Source of the DNA: Kitasatospora griseola | GTDB taxonomy: Bacteria > Actinomycetota > Actinomycetes > Streptomycetales > Streptomycetaceae | Length of the DNA stretch: 43,908 nucleotides | Assembly: GCF_014648555.1 (NCBI RefSeq) | Contig: NZ_BMRI01000022.1 | Location: 38,355 to 82,262 of the forward strand | Reading direction: 5' to 3' | Part shown: piece by piece, positions 1 to 8,457 of the stretch | Numbering within the stretch: position 1 is the first letter of the stretch | Layout: the number at the start of each line of letters is the position of its first letter | The notes under the pieces: generated by a model | Seen by the model: only the letters and a program-made list of their open reading frames with translations | Databases searched by the model: none | Told to the model about the DNA's origin: nothing | Translations under genes and position numbers: made by a program

Positions 1-18
1 TCGTTCGCCCGCGGCGGA

Positions 19-2799
19 TCACAGGTGCAGCTCGCCGAAGTCCTCGAACCGGAACTCCGGTGCGGTCAGCGACTGTTCGGCCCAGATGACCTTGCCCCGG
101 GCCGAGTACCTGGTCCCCCACCGTTCGGCCGTCTGCGCCACCAGGAACAGGCCCCGGCCGCCCTCGTCCGTGGTGGCGGCGTAGCGCAGGTGCGGGGCGG
201 TGCTGCTGCCGTCCGAGACCTCGTGGACGAGGCTGCTGTCGCGCAGCATGCGGACCCGGATCGGCTCGGTGCCGTAGCGGATGGCGTTGGTGATCAGCTC
301 GCTGAGGATCAGTTCGGCGGTGAAGGACAGGTCCTCCAGTCCCCAGGCGGACAGTCGGTCGGCGCACTCCTTCCGGATGCGTGACACCGAGGCGAAGTCG
401 AGCGGCACGTCCCAGCCGGCCACCTGGTCGGGCTCCAGCAGCCGGGTGCGCGCGACGAGGAGCGCGATGTCGTCGGTGGGGCGCGGCGGCACCAGCGCGT
501 CGGACACGGCCTGGCAGATGTCGTCCGGGGAGCGCCGGACGTCGGCGCCGGCCAGGGAGCGGCGCAGTGCCTCCAGCCCGGTTCCCAGGTCGCGGTCGCG
601 GTTCTCGACCAGCCCGTCGGTGTAGAGCACCAGGGCGGTTCCGGGGGCCAGCCGCAGCTCGGTGGTTTCGAAGGGCAGCCCGCCCACGCCGAGCGGCGGC
701 CCGGCCGGCAGGTCGACGAACTCGGCGCTGCCGTCGGGCTCCACCAGCACCGGCGGTGGATGTCCGGCCCGCGCCATGGTGCACTCGCCGGACGTCGGAT
801 CGTAGATCGCGTACAGGCACGTGGCGCCCGTGACGGCCGCCCGCTCGCCCCGACTCCCCGTGTCCCGCTCTTCCCCGGCGGTCTCCGCCTGGTCGAGGCG
901 GGTGACCAGTTCGTCGAGGCGGGCGAGCAGCTCGTCCGGGGGCAGGTCGAGGGCGGAGAGGTTGAGGACGGCCGTGCGCAGGCGGCCCATGGTGGCGGCG
1001 GCGTGCAGGCCGTGGCCGACGACGTCCCCGACGACGAGCGCGACGCGGAAGCCGGGCAGCGGAACGACGTCGAACCAGTCCCCTCCCACCCCGTGCAGCG
1101 CCGGCAGGTAGCGGTAGGCCGCCTCCAGGGCGCTCTGCTCGGGCAGTGCTCCGGGCAGCAGGCTGCGCTGCAGCGCCTCGGCCATCGTGCGCTCGCGGGT
1201 GTACCGGCGGGCGTTGTCGAGGCAGACCGCCGCGCGGGCGGCCAGCTCGTCGGCGAAGGAGAGGTCGTCCTCCTCGAACGGTGGCGACCCCGCCCGCCAG
1301 AAGTGGACCGTGCCCAGGGTCGTGCCACGTGCCCGAAGGGGTGCGCAGATCAGCGAGTGGACCCCGTACGAGAGCACCCGGTCGGCCGCCTCCTGTCCGG
1401 GCGCCCGCCAGTCGTCGGACCCGCGCAGGTCGGCGACGAGCATGGCGCGCCCGGTCTCCAGCGTGGTCTCCTCCGGCGTGCCGGGGCGCGGATCGAGCCG
1501 CGAGCCGACCGGGAGGAACGGCCCGTCCTCGCCGACGCCGCCGACCGCGACGCGGCGGATCTGCGGGCCCTGCGCGGTGCCCGGGTCCGGGGGTTCCTCA
1601 CCGTTCAGCACGGGATCGGCCAGCTCGACCGTGGCGAAGTCCGCGAAACCGGGAACGGCCACCTCGGCCAGCTCCTGCGCGGTCCGCACGACGTCCAGGG
1701 TGGTGCCGACCCGCAGCCCGGCGTCGTAGAGCAGTTGCAGTCTGGCCCGCGCGGTCTCGGCCTGCCCGGCCAGTGCCCGCAGTTCGGTGGTGTCGCGGAC
1801 GGTCGCGACGCTGCCCGGCTCTCCGCCGAACGGTGCGGTGGGGCGGTTGTTGACGGCGAGCAGCCTGTCCCCGGCCCGGTGCACCTCGTCGGTGGCGGCC
1901 CGCCCGGACGCCAGCAGCTCGGCCAGCGCGGGGGCGAGCCCGAGTTCGGAAACGGCCCGTCCCTCCACCTCGGGCGGCAGTTCGAGCAGCCGGCGGGCCT
2001 CGTCGTTGGCCAGCAGCACCCGTCCGTCCCCGCCGACGATCAGCACACCCTCGCGGACGGCGTGCAGCACCGCGTCGTGGTGCTCGTACATTCGCGTCAT
2101 CTCGGCCGGGCCCAGGCCGTGCGTCTGGCGTCGCAACCGCCGCCGGGCCAGCGCCGCCCCGCCCGTGCCGACCGCGAGCGCGGCCGCCGCACCGCCGATC
2201 AGGATCGGCAGCTGCCGGCCCACCGCGCTGCCCACGTGGGCGACGGTGATTCCGACCTGGACCACGCCGGCGACCGAGCCGTCCGGCCGGTGGATCGGCG
2301 CGCCGGACTCGACGACCCGTCCGACGGGCGTCCGGAAGCTGTCGGTGGTCGGCCCGGCGAGGGCGTGCTCGAACGGGCCGATGACGTGCTTCCCGATCAG
2401 GTCGGGGCTCTGGGCCGAGTAGCGGATCCCGGCCGGGTTGGCGAACACCACGTAGTCGACGGCACCCTCCTGCACGACCTTGTCCGCCAACGGCTGCAGC
2501 ACCGCGGTCGGATCGGGACCGTCCATCGCGCTCACCACGCCGGGGGCCTGCGACAGGGCGACGGCCGCGACGCGGGTGCGGCCCGCGGCCTCACCGGTGG
2601 CGGACCGCCGGGCCTGCAGCACGAGCGCCGCCAGCGCCGCGCCGACCAGCAGCAGCACGACCACCAGCAGAACCACGAACACCTGCCCGGCGACGGTGCG
2701 CACCCGCAGCCGCGAGCCCAGCCCGCCGCGGGCGGATCGCTGTCCGTCCGACCCGCCCGGTCCAGCACCCCGAGCGGCATCGCCGTCCGCTGCATTCAT
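19..2799 (-). CDS. Membrane sensor PP2C (SpoIIE-type) phosphatase with PAS, GAF and HATPase domains
   Basis: A Ser/Thr phosphatase of the SpoIIE/RsbU type, expected to dephosphorylate anti-anti-sigma factors and so control an alternative sigma factor. In order the protein shows a short cytoplasmic N-terminus, a hydrophobic segment (FVVLLVVVLLLVGAALAAL), an extracytoplasmic sensor region of about 130 residues, a second membrane segment, a PAS domain, a GAF domain, a SpoIIE phosphatase domain (GGDWFDVVPL and VGDVVGHG acidic metal-binding motifs) and a C-terminal RsbW-like ATPase domain (ELITNAIRYG N-box, GGRGLFL). Fusing phosphatase and kinase-like modules is common in streptomycetes. The frame opens at a GTG at 2880 with no ribosome binding site. 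The ATG at 2799, nine bases after a GGGG tract, is the likelier start; the ATG at 2808 is possible. It diverges from the arc operon. The signal sensed cannot be read from sequence. Confidence 0.9.
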   Translation of the reverse strand: MNAADGDAARGAGPGGSDGQRSARGGLGSRLRVRTVAGQVFVVLLVVVLLLVGAALAALVLQARRSATGEAAGRTRVAAVALSQAPGVVSAMDGPDPTAVLQPLADKVVQEGAVDYVVFANPAGIRYSAQSPDLIGKHVIGPFEHALAGPTTDSFRTPVGRVVESGAPIHRPDGSVAGVVQVGITVAHVGSAVGRQLPILIGGAAAALAVGTGGAALARRRLRRQTHGLGPAEMTRMYEHHDAVLHAVREGVLIVGGDGRVLLANDEARRLLELPPEVEGRAVSELGLAPALAELLASGRAATDEVHRAGDRLLAVNNRPTAPFGGEPGSVATVRDTTELRALAGQAETARARLQLLYDAGLRVGTTLDVVRTAQELAEVAVPGFADFATVELADPVLNGEEPPDPGTAQGPQIRRVAVGGVGEDGPFLPVGSRLDPRPGTPEETTLETGRAMLVADLRGSDDWRAPGQEAADRVLSYGVHSLICAPLRARGTTLGTVHFWRAGSPPFEEDDLSFADELAARAAVCLDNARRYTRERTMAEALQRSLLPGALPEQSALEAAYRYLPALHGVGGDWFDVVPLPGFRVALVVGDVVGHGLHAAATMGRLRTAVLNLSALDLPPDELLARLDELVTRLDQAETAGEERDTGSRGERAAVTGATCLYAIYDPTSGECTMARAGHPPPVLVEPDGSAEFVDLPAGPPLGVGGLPFETTELRLAPGTALVLYTDGLVENRDRDLGTGLEALRRSLAGADVRRSPDDICQAVSDALVPPRPTDDIALLVARTRLLEPDQVAGWDVPLDFASVSRIRKECADRLSAWGLEDLSFTAELILSELITNAIRYGTEPIRVRMLRDSSLVHEVSDGSSTAPHLRYAATTDEGGRGLFLVAQTAERWGTRYSARGKVIWAEQSLTAPEFRFEDFGELHL

Positions 2800-3225
2800 C
2801 CAGGCCATCCCCGCACGTCCGGGTCTCAGCTCTCTCCACGCTGCCACTCCGCCCGATGTCGCGCACAGCGGGGGAATCACCAGAGGTCCGACGAGGACGC
2901 CGACCAGGTGCGAGCCGAGGGTGCTCCGCGCAGCGGGGAGCCTCAGTCCCGGATCAGCTGGGCGCGCAGGTGGACCGGGCCCTCGACGGGGTGCGGCACG
3001 GGCGAACCAGCAGGTGGCGGTTGTTCTGTTCGAGACCTGTCACAGCGGCTGCCGGTCCGGGACAGGGGCCGTCAGGCCGTTGCGGCTGGGACCGGTGGCG
3101 GCACGATCAGGGACCGTCGGTCCCTGGGCCGCTTCGCCCGGCCGGTCGAGGATCTCTTTCGACGGACGACAACCGTCACCGCGTCCCGTCCCGTCCTCCC
3201 AGCCCATGGCCCAAGGAGTCAGATC
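2800..3225. other. Divergent intergenic region between the phosphatase gene and arcD
   Basis: No convincing gene lies here. The region must hold the promoters of the minus-strand phosphatase gene and of the plus-strand arc operon. Its most striking element is the perfect palindrome at 3108-3126, about 100 bases before the arcD start. The arcD ribosome binding site AAGGAG lies at 3213-3218. Confidence 0.7.
3108..3126. promoter_or_regulatory. Perfect palindrome upstream of arcD, candidate operator
   Basis: Two 8-base arms, CAGGGACC at 3108-3115 and GGTCCCTG at 3119-3126, are exact reverse complements separated by GTC. The site lies 100 bases before the arcD start in the divergent region. The arrangement suits binding of a dimeric regulator, but it could also form a hairpin in the leader RNA. 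No regulator gene is adjacent. Confidence 0.4.
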
Positions 3226-4653
3226 ATGTCCGCGCCCGACCGTGCAAGACCAGCAGCCGAGCCACCCGCGCAGGGGAACAAGACCTTCGGACTGCCTGCG
3301 GCGACCGCGCTGGTGGTCGGCAGCATCATCGGTACCGGGGTGTTCGCGCTGCCGTCCGCGCTCGCGCCCTACGGGCCGATCGCGCTGGTCGCGTTCGTGC
3401 TGGTGACCGTCGGGGCGCTGGCGCTGGCGGTGACCTTCGGGCGGCTGTCGGAGCGGGTGCCGGGCAGTGGCGGGCCGTATGTCTACGCCCGGGAGGCGTT
3501 CGGCGAGTTCGCCGGCTTCCTCACCGCGTGGTCCTACTGGATCACCGCCTGGGCCGGCAACGCGGCGATCGTGGTCGCCTGGGTCGGCTATGTCGAGGTG
3601 TTCGTCAACAAGGGCCACCACACCGGGGCGTCGATCGCAATCGCGCTGGTCGGCCTGTGGGTGCCGGCGATCGTCAACCTGACCGGGGTGCGAAACATCG
3701 GCGCCTTCCAGGTGGTCACCACGGTGCTGAAGTTCCTGCCGCTGGGGTTCATGGCCACGGCCGGCCTGCTCTTCGTCAAGGCGGGCAACTTCGGCGCCTT
3801 CAACGCGAGCGGCGGCTCCGCCATGGGCGCGATCTCTGCGGCGGGCGCGATCGCGCTGTTCAGCTACATCGGACTGGAGACCGCCTCGGTGGCGGCCGGG
3901 CGGGTGCGCGACCCACGGCGCAACGTGCCGAGGGCGACCGTGTACGGCACGCTGGCCTGCGCCGCGATCTACCTGCTCGGCACCCTGGCCGTCTTCGGCG
4001 CCGTGCCGCACGACCAACTCACCTCCTCCAGTGCGCCGTTCACCGACGCCCTGAACAACATCGCGGGCGGCCACTGGGCCGGCAACCTGGTCGCCGTCGC
4101 GGCGATCATCTCCGGGATCGGCGCGCTCAACGGCTGGACGATGATCTGCGCGGAGATGCCGATGGCGGCGGCCCGCGACGGCCTCTTCCCGCCCGTGTTC
4201 GCCGCCACCAGGGGGCGTGGCGAGGTGCCGGCCTTCGGCATCGTCTCGGCGACCGTGCTCGCCTCGGTACTGACCGTGTTCAGCTACACCCGCTTCACCA
4301 AGGTGTTCACCGAGATCGTGCTGCTGAGCGTGCTGACCGCGGTGATCCCGTACCTGGTCTCGGCGGCCGCGCAGCTCTACTGGCTGGTGCAGCACGGCCG
4401 CGAGCAGCTCGACCGACGGCGGCTGGTCAAGGACGTCACCGTCACGCTGCTCGCCCTCGCCTTCTCCTACTGGTCGATCCAGGGCAGCGGCTACCAGACC
4501 GTCTACTACGGCCTGTTCACCGTTCTGCTCGGCATCCCCGCCTACATCTGGGTGGAGCGTCCGCACCACGGCGCCGCCGCCGCGGCCGAACCCACGGCCG
4601 TGCCCGGTCCGGCCGCCGCGGCCGACCCGGCCGAGGCGTCGCCGCTGCCGTAG
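3226..4653 (+). CDS. arcD: APC-family arginine/ornithine antiporter-like permease
   Basis: A 475-residue membrane transporter of the APC superfamily with about twelve hydrophobic segments. The sequence follows the arginine antiporter AdiC closely by recall: the N-terminal VGSIIGTGVF corresponds to its substrate-binding GSG loop, IGLETASVAAGRV to its helix-6 segment, and NGWTMICAEM carries the tryptophan equivalent of the gating/binding Trp of AdiC. Being first in an operon with arginine deiminase, ornithine carbamoyltransferase and carbamate kinase, it most likely exchanges external arginine for ornithine. The ATG at 3226 has AAGGAG seven bases upstream and starts the family homology. The C-terminus ends in an Ala/Pro-rich tail. 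The gene symbol reflects role; by family it is AdiC-like and not the IT-type ArcD. Substrate is inferred from context. Confidence 0.85.
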   Translation: MSAPDRARPAAEPPAQGNKTFGLPAATALVVGSIIGTGVFALPSALAPYGPIALVAFVLVTVGALALAVTFGRLSERVPGSGGPYVYAREAFGEFAGFLTAWSYWITAWAGNAAIVVAWVGYVEVFVNKGHHTGASIAIALVGLWVPAIVNLTGVRNIGAFQVVTTVLKFLPLGFMATAGLLFVKAGNFGAFNASGGSAMGAISAAGAIALFSYIGLETASVAAGRVRDPRRNVPRATVYGTLACAAIYLLGTLAVFGAVPHDQLTSSSAPFTDALNNIAGGHWAGNLVAVAAIISGIGALNGWTMICAEMPMAAARDGLFPPVFAATRGRGEVPAFGIVSATVLASVLTVFSYTRFTKVFTEIVLLSVLTAVIPYLVSAAAQLYWLVQHGREQLDRRRLVKDVTVTLLALAFSYWSIQGSGYQTVYYGLFTVLLGIPAYIWVERPHHGAAAAAEPTAVPGPAAAADPAEASPLP

Positions 4654-4734
4654 GCGGCCCGCCCTCCTGCGCCGCGCATCACCCGCACTGAAAACCCCCG
4701 CAGTACTGACCACCCCCTTGAGAGGAGAACCTCC

Positions 4735-5958
4735 ATGTCCACCCTGCGTGTCGATTCCGAGGCCGGCCGCCTGCACCAGGTGATCCTGCACCGCCCGGGC
4801 CTGGAACTGTCCCGGCTCACCCCGCGCAACGTCGACGAGCTGCTCTTCGACGACATCCTGTGGGCCAAGCGCGCCCGCGAGGAGCACGACGCCTTCGCGC
4901 AGGTGCTGCGCGACCACGGCGTGCGCGTCCACCACTACGCCCGGCTGCTCGCCGAGACCCTGGAACTCCCGCAGGCCCGGACCTGGTTGCTCGGTCAGGT
5001 CGTCAACCCCGCCGCCGTCGGCCCGGCGCTGGTCGACCCGCTGCTCGAACTGTGCGCGGACCTGGACGCCGAGACCCTGGCGGAGTACCTGATCGGCGGT
5101 GTCCTCAAGGACGATCTGCCGCTGCACAGCCCGCACAGCCTGGTCTGGCACACCGTCGGCAACCAGGACTTCGCCCTGCCGCCGCTGCCCAACCACCTCT
5201 TCCCCCGCGACAACTCCTGCTGGATCGGCGCGCGTTACAGCCTCAACCCGATGGCGAAGCCGGCCCGCCGACGGGAGACCCTGCACACCGCAGCGATCTA
5301 CCGCTTCCACCCGCTGTTCTCCGAGACCGCCCCGCCGCTGCTCGACGGCACCACCACGCCGAGCGGGCTGAGCCTGGAGGGCGGCGACGTCCACGTCCTC
5401 GCCCCCGGCGTGGTCATGGTCGGGATGGGCGAGCGCACCACCCCGCAGGCCGTCGAGACCATCGCCCAGCAGCTCTTCCTGACCAACACCGCGCACCGGC
5501 TGATCGCCGTCCGACTGCCCGCCAGCCGGGCGTTCATGCACCTGGACACGGTGATGACGATGATCGACCGGGACACCTTCACCCTCTACCCGGGCCTGGC
5601 CGACCAGCTGCGCTCCTGGACCCTCACCCCGGCCCCCGAGCGGGCCGCCGGCTTCGACGTACGAGCCGACACCGACCTCGCCGCCTCGCTCGCCGAGGCC
5701 CTCGGCCTGGACAAGATCCGCTTCCTGTCCGCCGACCAGGACGTGCGGGCCGCCGAGCGCGAGCAGTGGGACGACGGCACCAACTTCCTCACCCTCGAAC
5801 CCGGGGTCGTCGTCGGCTACGAACGCAACACCACCACCAACACCTACCTGCGCAAGCAGGGCATCGAGATCGTCACCATCGCCGGTTCGGAGCTCGGCCG
5901 CGGCCGCGGCGGCGCGCGCTGCATGAGCTGCCCGATCCAGCGCGACCCCGCCAACTGA
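4735..5958 (+). CDS. arcA: Arginine deiminase
   Basis: A 407-residue enzyme that hydrolyses arginine to citrulline and ammonia, the first step of the arginine deiminase pathway, in the cytoplasm. Family motifs are all visible: the N-terminal [46 protein letters not shown] with the catalytic histidine, and the C-terminal [10 protein letters not shown], in which Cys396 is the expected nucleophile that forms the amidino-thioester. Length is typical for the family. The ATG at 4735 is preceded by AGAGGAGA at a good distance. The gene follows arcD after 81 bases and precedes arcB by 23 bases, so all four arc genes are probably one transcript. Confidence 0.97.
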   Translation: MSTLRVDSEAGRLHQVILHRPGLELSRLTPRNVDELLFDDILWAKRAREEHDAFAQVLRDHGVRVHHYARLLAETLELPQARTWLLGQVVNPAAVGPALVDPLLELCADLDAETLAEYLIGGVLKDDLPLHSPHSLVWHTVGNQDFALPPLPNHLFPRDNSCWIGARYSLNPMAKPARRRETLHTAAIYRFHPLFSETAPPLLDGTTTPSGLSLEGGDVHVLAPGVVMVGMGERTTPQAVETIAQQLFLTNTAHRLIAVRLPASRAFMHLDTVMTMIDRDTFTLYPGLADQLRSWTLTPAPERAAGFDVRADTDLAASLAEALGLDKIRFLSADQDVRAAEREQWDDGTNFLTLEPGVVVGYERNTTTNTYLRKQGIEIVTIAGSELGRGRGGARCMSCPIQRDPAN

Positions 5959-5981
5959 CCACCACCACGAAAGAGTTCATC

Positions 5982-6986
5982 ATGAACATCGACCTGAACG
6001 GCCGCCACTGGCTGCGCGAGCTCGACTTCACCGCCGCCGAGATCCACCACCTGCTCGACCTCGCCGCCGAACTGAAGGCCGCGAAGCGGGCAGGCACCGA
6101 AACGCCGCGGCTGACCGGCCGCAGGATCGCCCTGATCTTCGAGAAGGCCTCCACCCGCACCCGCTGCGCCTTCGAGGTCGCCGCCGCCGACCAGGGCGCC
6201 ACCACCACCTACCTGGGCCCGGACGGTTCGCACATCGGCCACAAGGAGAGCATCGCCGACACCGCCCGGGTCCTCGGCCGGATGTACGACGGCATCGAGT
6301 ACCGCGGCTTCGCCCAGCAGACCGTCACCGACCTCGCCCACCACGCCGGCGTACCGGTCTTCAACGGCCTGACCGACCAGTGCCACCCCACCCAGAGCCT
6401 GTGCGACGTGTTCACCATGCGCGAGCACAGCGGGAAGCCGGTGCAGGAGATCTCCTTCTGCTACCTCGGTGACGCCCGCAACAACACCGCCAACTCCCTT
6501 CTCATGATGGGAAGTCTGCTCGGCATGGACGTGCGCGTCGCCGCTCCGCGCGAGCTGTGGCCCGCCCCGGCGCTCGTCGACGAGTGCCGGCGGCTCGCCC
6601 GGGACAGCGGCGCCCGGATCACCCTCAGCGACGAGGTCGAAGAGGCCGTACGCGGGGCGGACTACCTGTACACCGACGTGTGGGTGTCGATGGGCGAGAA
6701 CCATGCCCAGTGGCCCGAGCGGATCGCCCAGCTACTGCCGTACCAGGTCAACGCCAAGACGCTGGCAGCGACCGGCAACCCGGACACCGCCTTCCTGCAC
6801 TGCCTGCCCGCCCTGCACGACCGCCGCACCGACCTCGGCGCCGAACTCGCCGAGGAACACGGGCTCGACGGCCTCGAAGTCACCGACGAGGTCTTCGAGT
6901 CGCCGGCCTCGCTGGTCTTCGACCAGGCCGAGAACCGCATGCACACCATCAAGGCGATCCTGGTCGCCACCCTGGGGAGGGACTGA
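5982..6986 (+). CDS. arcB: Ornithine carbamoyltransferase (catabolic)
   Basis: A 334-residue transcarbamylase that here would run catabolically, splitting citrulline with phosphate into ornithine and carbamoyl phosphate. The carbamoyl-phosphate site [11 protein letters not shown], the [10 protein letters not shown] loop, the SMGE ornithine-binding motif and HCLPALHD with the catalytic cysteine (around residue 273) are all present. Anabolic ArgF proteins have the same motifs, so the catabolic assignment comes from the position between arcA and arcC. The start ATG at 5982 follows an AAAGAG ribosome binding site. The stop is two bases before arcC. Confidence 0.95.
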   Translation: MNIDLNGRHWLRELDFTAAEIHHLLDLAAELKAAKRAGTETPRLTGRRIALIFEKASTRTRCAFEVAAADQGATTTYLGPDGSHIGHKESIADTARVLGRMYDGIEYRGFAQQTVTDLAHHAGVPVFNGLTDQCHPTQSLCDVFTMREHSGKPVQEISFCYLGDARNNTANSLLMMGSLLGMDVRVAAPRELWPAPALVDECRRLARDSGARITLSDEVEEAVRGADYLYTDVWVSMGENHAQWPERIAQLLPYQVNAKTLAATGNPDTAFLHCLPALHDRRTDLGAELAEEHGLDGLEVTDEVFESPASLVFDQAENRMHTIKAILVATLGRD

Positions 6987-6988
6987 CC

Positions 6989-7984
6989 ATGCGCATCGTC
7001 GCCGCCCTCGGTGGAAACGCCCTGCTCCAGCGGGGCGAACACCCTGACGCCGTCGTCCAGCAGCACCACGTCCACGAGGCCGGCCGCTCGCTCGCCGAAC
7101 TCGCGCTCGCCGGCCACGAGGTGGTGATCACCCACGGCAACGGGCCGCAGATCGGCCTCCTCGCCGTGGAGAGCGAGACCGACCCGGCGCTGAGCGCGCC
7201 CTACCCGCTCGACGTGCTCGGGGCGCAGACCCAGGGCATGATCGGCACCCTGCTGGCCCGGGAACTCGCCGGCCGGCTGCCCGGCCGAGCGGTCACCGCC
7301 CTGGTGACCCACACCGAGGTCGACCCCGGTGACCCCGCCTTCGGCCTGCCGGACAAGTTCATCGGCGGCCAACTGACCGAGGAGCAGGCCCGGTCGATGG
7401 AGCGCGAGCGCGGGTGGAGCTGTGCCCGGGACGGCGAGCGGCTGCGGCGGGTGGTGCCGTCGCCGCTGCCCCGGGAGATCGTGGAAGTGTCGGCCATCCG
7501 CACGCTGCTGGCGACCGGGACGGTGGTGATCGCGGCCGGCGGTGGCGGCGTCCCGGTGGTCCGCAACCCCGACACCGGCCTGCTGCGCGGCGTCGAGGCC
7601 GTCGTCGACAAGGACCGCACCGCCGCCCTGCTCGCCGAACGGCTGGACGCCGACGCCCTCTTGATCCTCACCGACGTCACCCACGTCTTCCGCGGCTTCG
7701 GCACCCTCCGGCCCAGGCCGGTCACCAGCGCCACCCCCGAGCAGCTGCGCGGACTCGACCTGCCGGCCGGATCGATGCGCCCCAAGGCCGAGGCGGTTGC
7801 CGAATTCGTCGAACACACCGGCAGGTCGGCCGCCATCGGGCCGCTGGACGACGCGCTCGGCACGCTCCTCGGCACCACCGGCACCACCTGCCGGACCGCC
7901 CCGGAAGCCGCGAAGCCGGAACCCAGGGCCCTGCCGACGACCCCTTCGGCCCAAGGCCGTGCCGAAGCGCACCCAGCAGTCTGA
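6989..7984 (+). CDS. arcC: Carbamate kinase
   Basis: A 331-residue amino acid kinase-fold enzyme that transfers phosphate from carbamoyl phosphate to ADP, giving ATP, ammonia and CO2: the energy-yielding last step of the pathway. Visible motifs are AALGGNALLQ at the N-terminus, ITHGNGPQIGLL, VIAAGGGGVPVV and VDKDRTAALLAERL followed by LLILTDV. The last 25 or so residues, after LLGTTGTTC, are a low-complexity Pro/Ala tail beyond the normal family end. The ATG at 6989 has GGGGAGG upstream inside arcB, so translation is probably coupled. It ends about 470 bases before the convergent oxoprolinase gene. Confidence 0.95.
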   Translation: MRIVAALGGNALLQRGEHPDAVVQQHHVHEAGRSLAELALAGHEVVITHGNGPQIGLLAVESETDPALSAPYPLDVLGAQTQGMIGTLLARELAGRLPGRAVTALVTHTEVDPGDPAFGLPDKFIGGQLTEEQARSMERERGWSCARDGERLRRVVPSPLPREIVEVSAIRTLLATGTVVIAAGGGGVPVVRNPDTGLLRGVEAVVDKDRTAALLAERLDADALLILTDVTHVFRGFGTLRPRPVTSATPEQLRGLDLPAGSMRPKAEAVAEFVEHTGRSAAIGPLDDALGTLLGTTGTTCRTAPEAAKPEPRALPTTPSAQGRAEAHPAV

Positions 7985-8224
7985 AGCCACCACATCACTC
8001 CCGCGTCACGAGGCGCAGGTGACACCCGGCACCCGCAGGCGCACGACCGCGCGGCAACGAACCGGGGACGGCCCCGTCGCCGAACCGCATCTCGGGCTCA
8101 CGGCCCCGTCCAGTGCCTGATCACGACACCTGCCTGCCGCGGGATTTCCCGATGAGCGACGTACTTCTGCGGCCTTGATCACGGGACATGACCGCCGTCG
8201 GTCCCTCGGCAGGCCGGAACACTC

Positions 8225-8268
8225 GTGACGCGTTGCACGAGGGCATGACCTCTCGTCCAACGCGTCAC
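8225..8268. terminator. Long stem-loop, probable terminator after arcC
   Basis: Arms at 8225-8241 (GTGACGCGTTGCACGAG) and 8252-8268 pair at 16 of 17 positions around a 10-base loop. There is no U-tract, as is usual for actinomycete terminators. An alternative role as a long operator is possible, but its place between convergent genes favours termination. Confidence 0.6.
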
Positions 8269-8383
8269 GGACACCAACCCCTCGCCGACCCCGACGACGA
8301 CCGCGCAACCCGCTCGGCGGGATCACCCGCACCGCGCGACTTGCTGACACTGTCGTGCCCCCACGGCATATCCGGTCGTGCAG

Positions 8384-8417
8384 CCGGGGGGTCTTCTTCC
8401 GCTGAAGAACGCCCCGG
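8384..8417. terminator. Stem-loop downstream of the oxoprolinase gene
   Basis: CCGGGG at 8384-8389 pairs with CCCCGG at 8412-8417, and TCTTC at 8392-8396 pairs with GAAGA at 8404-8408, with a small internal bulge. It lies about 40 bases beyond the minus-strand stop codon at 8458, the right place for that gene's terminator. Confidence 0.5.
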
Positions 8418-8457
8418 ACAAGCGTGTCCACCTGGCGCGGAGCGCTCCAGGCGGCCG

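Larger units (their letters stand above)
7985..8457. other. Intergenic region between convergent arcC and oxoprolinase genes
   Basis: Short frames here lack ribosome binding sites, recognisable motifs and typical codon bias. The region holds two stem-loops, at 8225-8268 and 8384-8417, consistent with termination from both sides. Nothing else is evident. Confidence 0.6.

Noticed and set aside
760..3225. Open plus-strand reading upstream of arcD that would extend the permease by over 800 residues
   Set aside because: The added sequence is the antisense of the phosphatase gene; family homology and a good ribosome binding site begin at ATG 3226.
8006..8431. 141-codon minus-strand frame between arcC and the oxoprolinase gene
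   Set aside because: No ribosome binding site, family or codon bias, and it spans two strong stem-loops.
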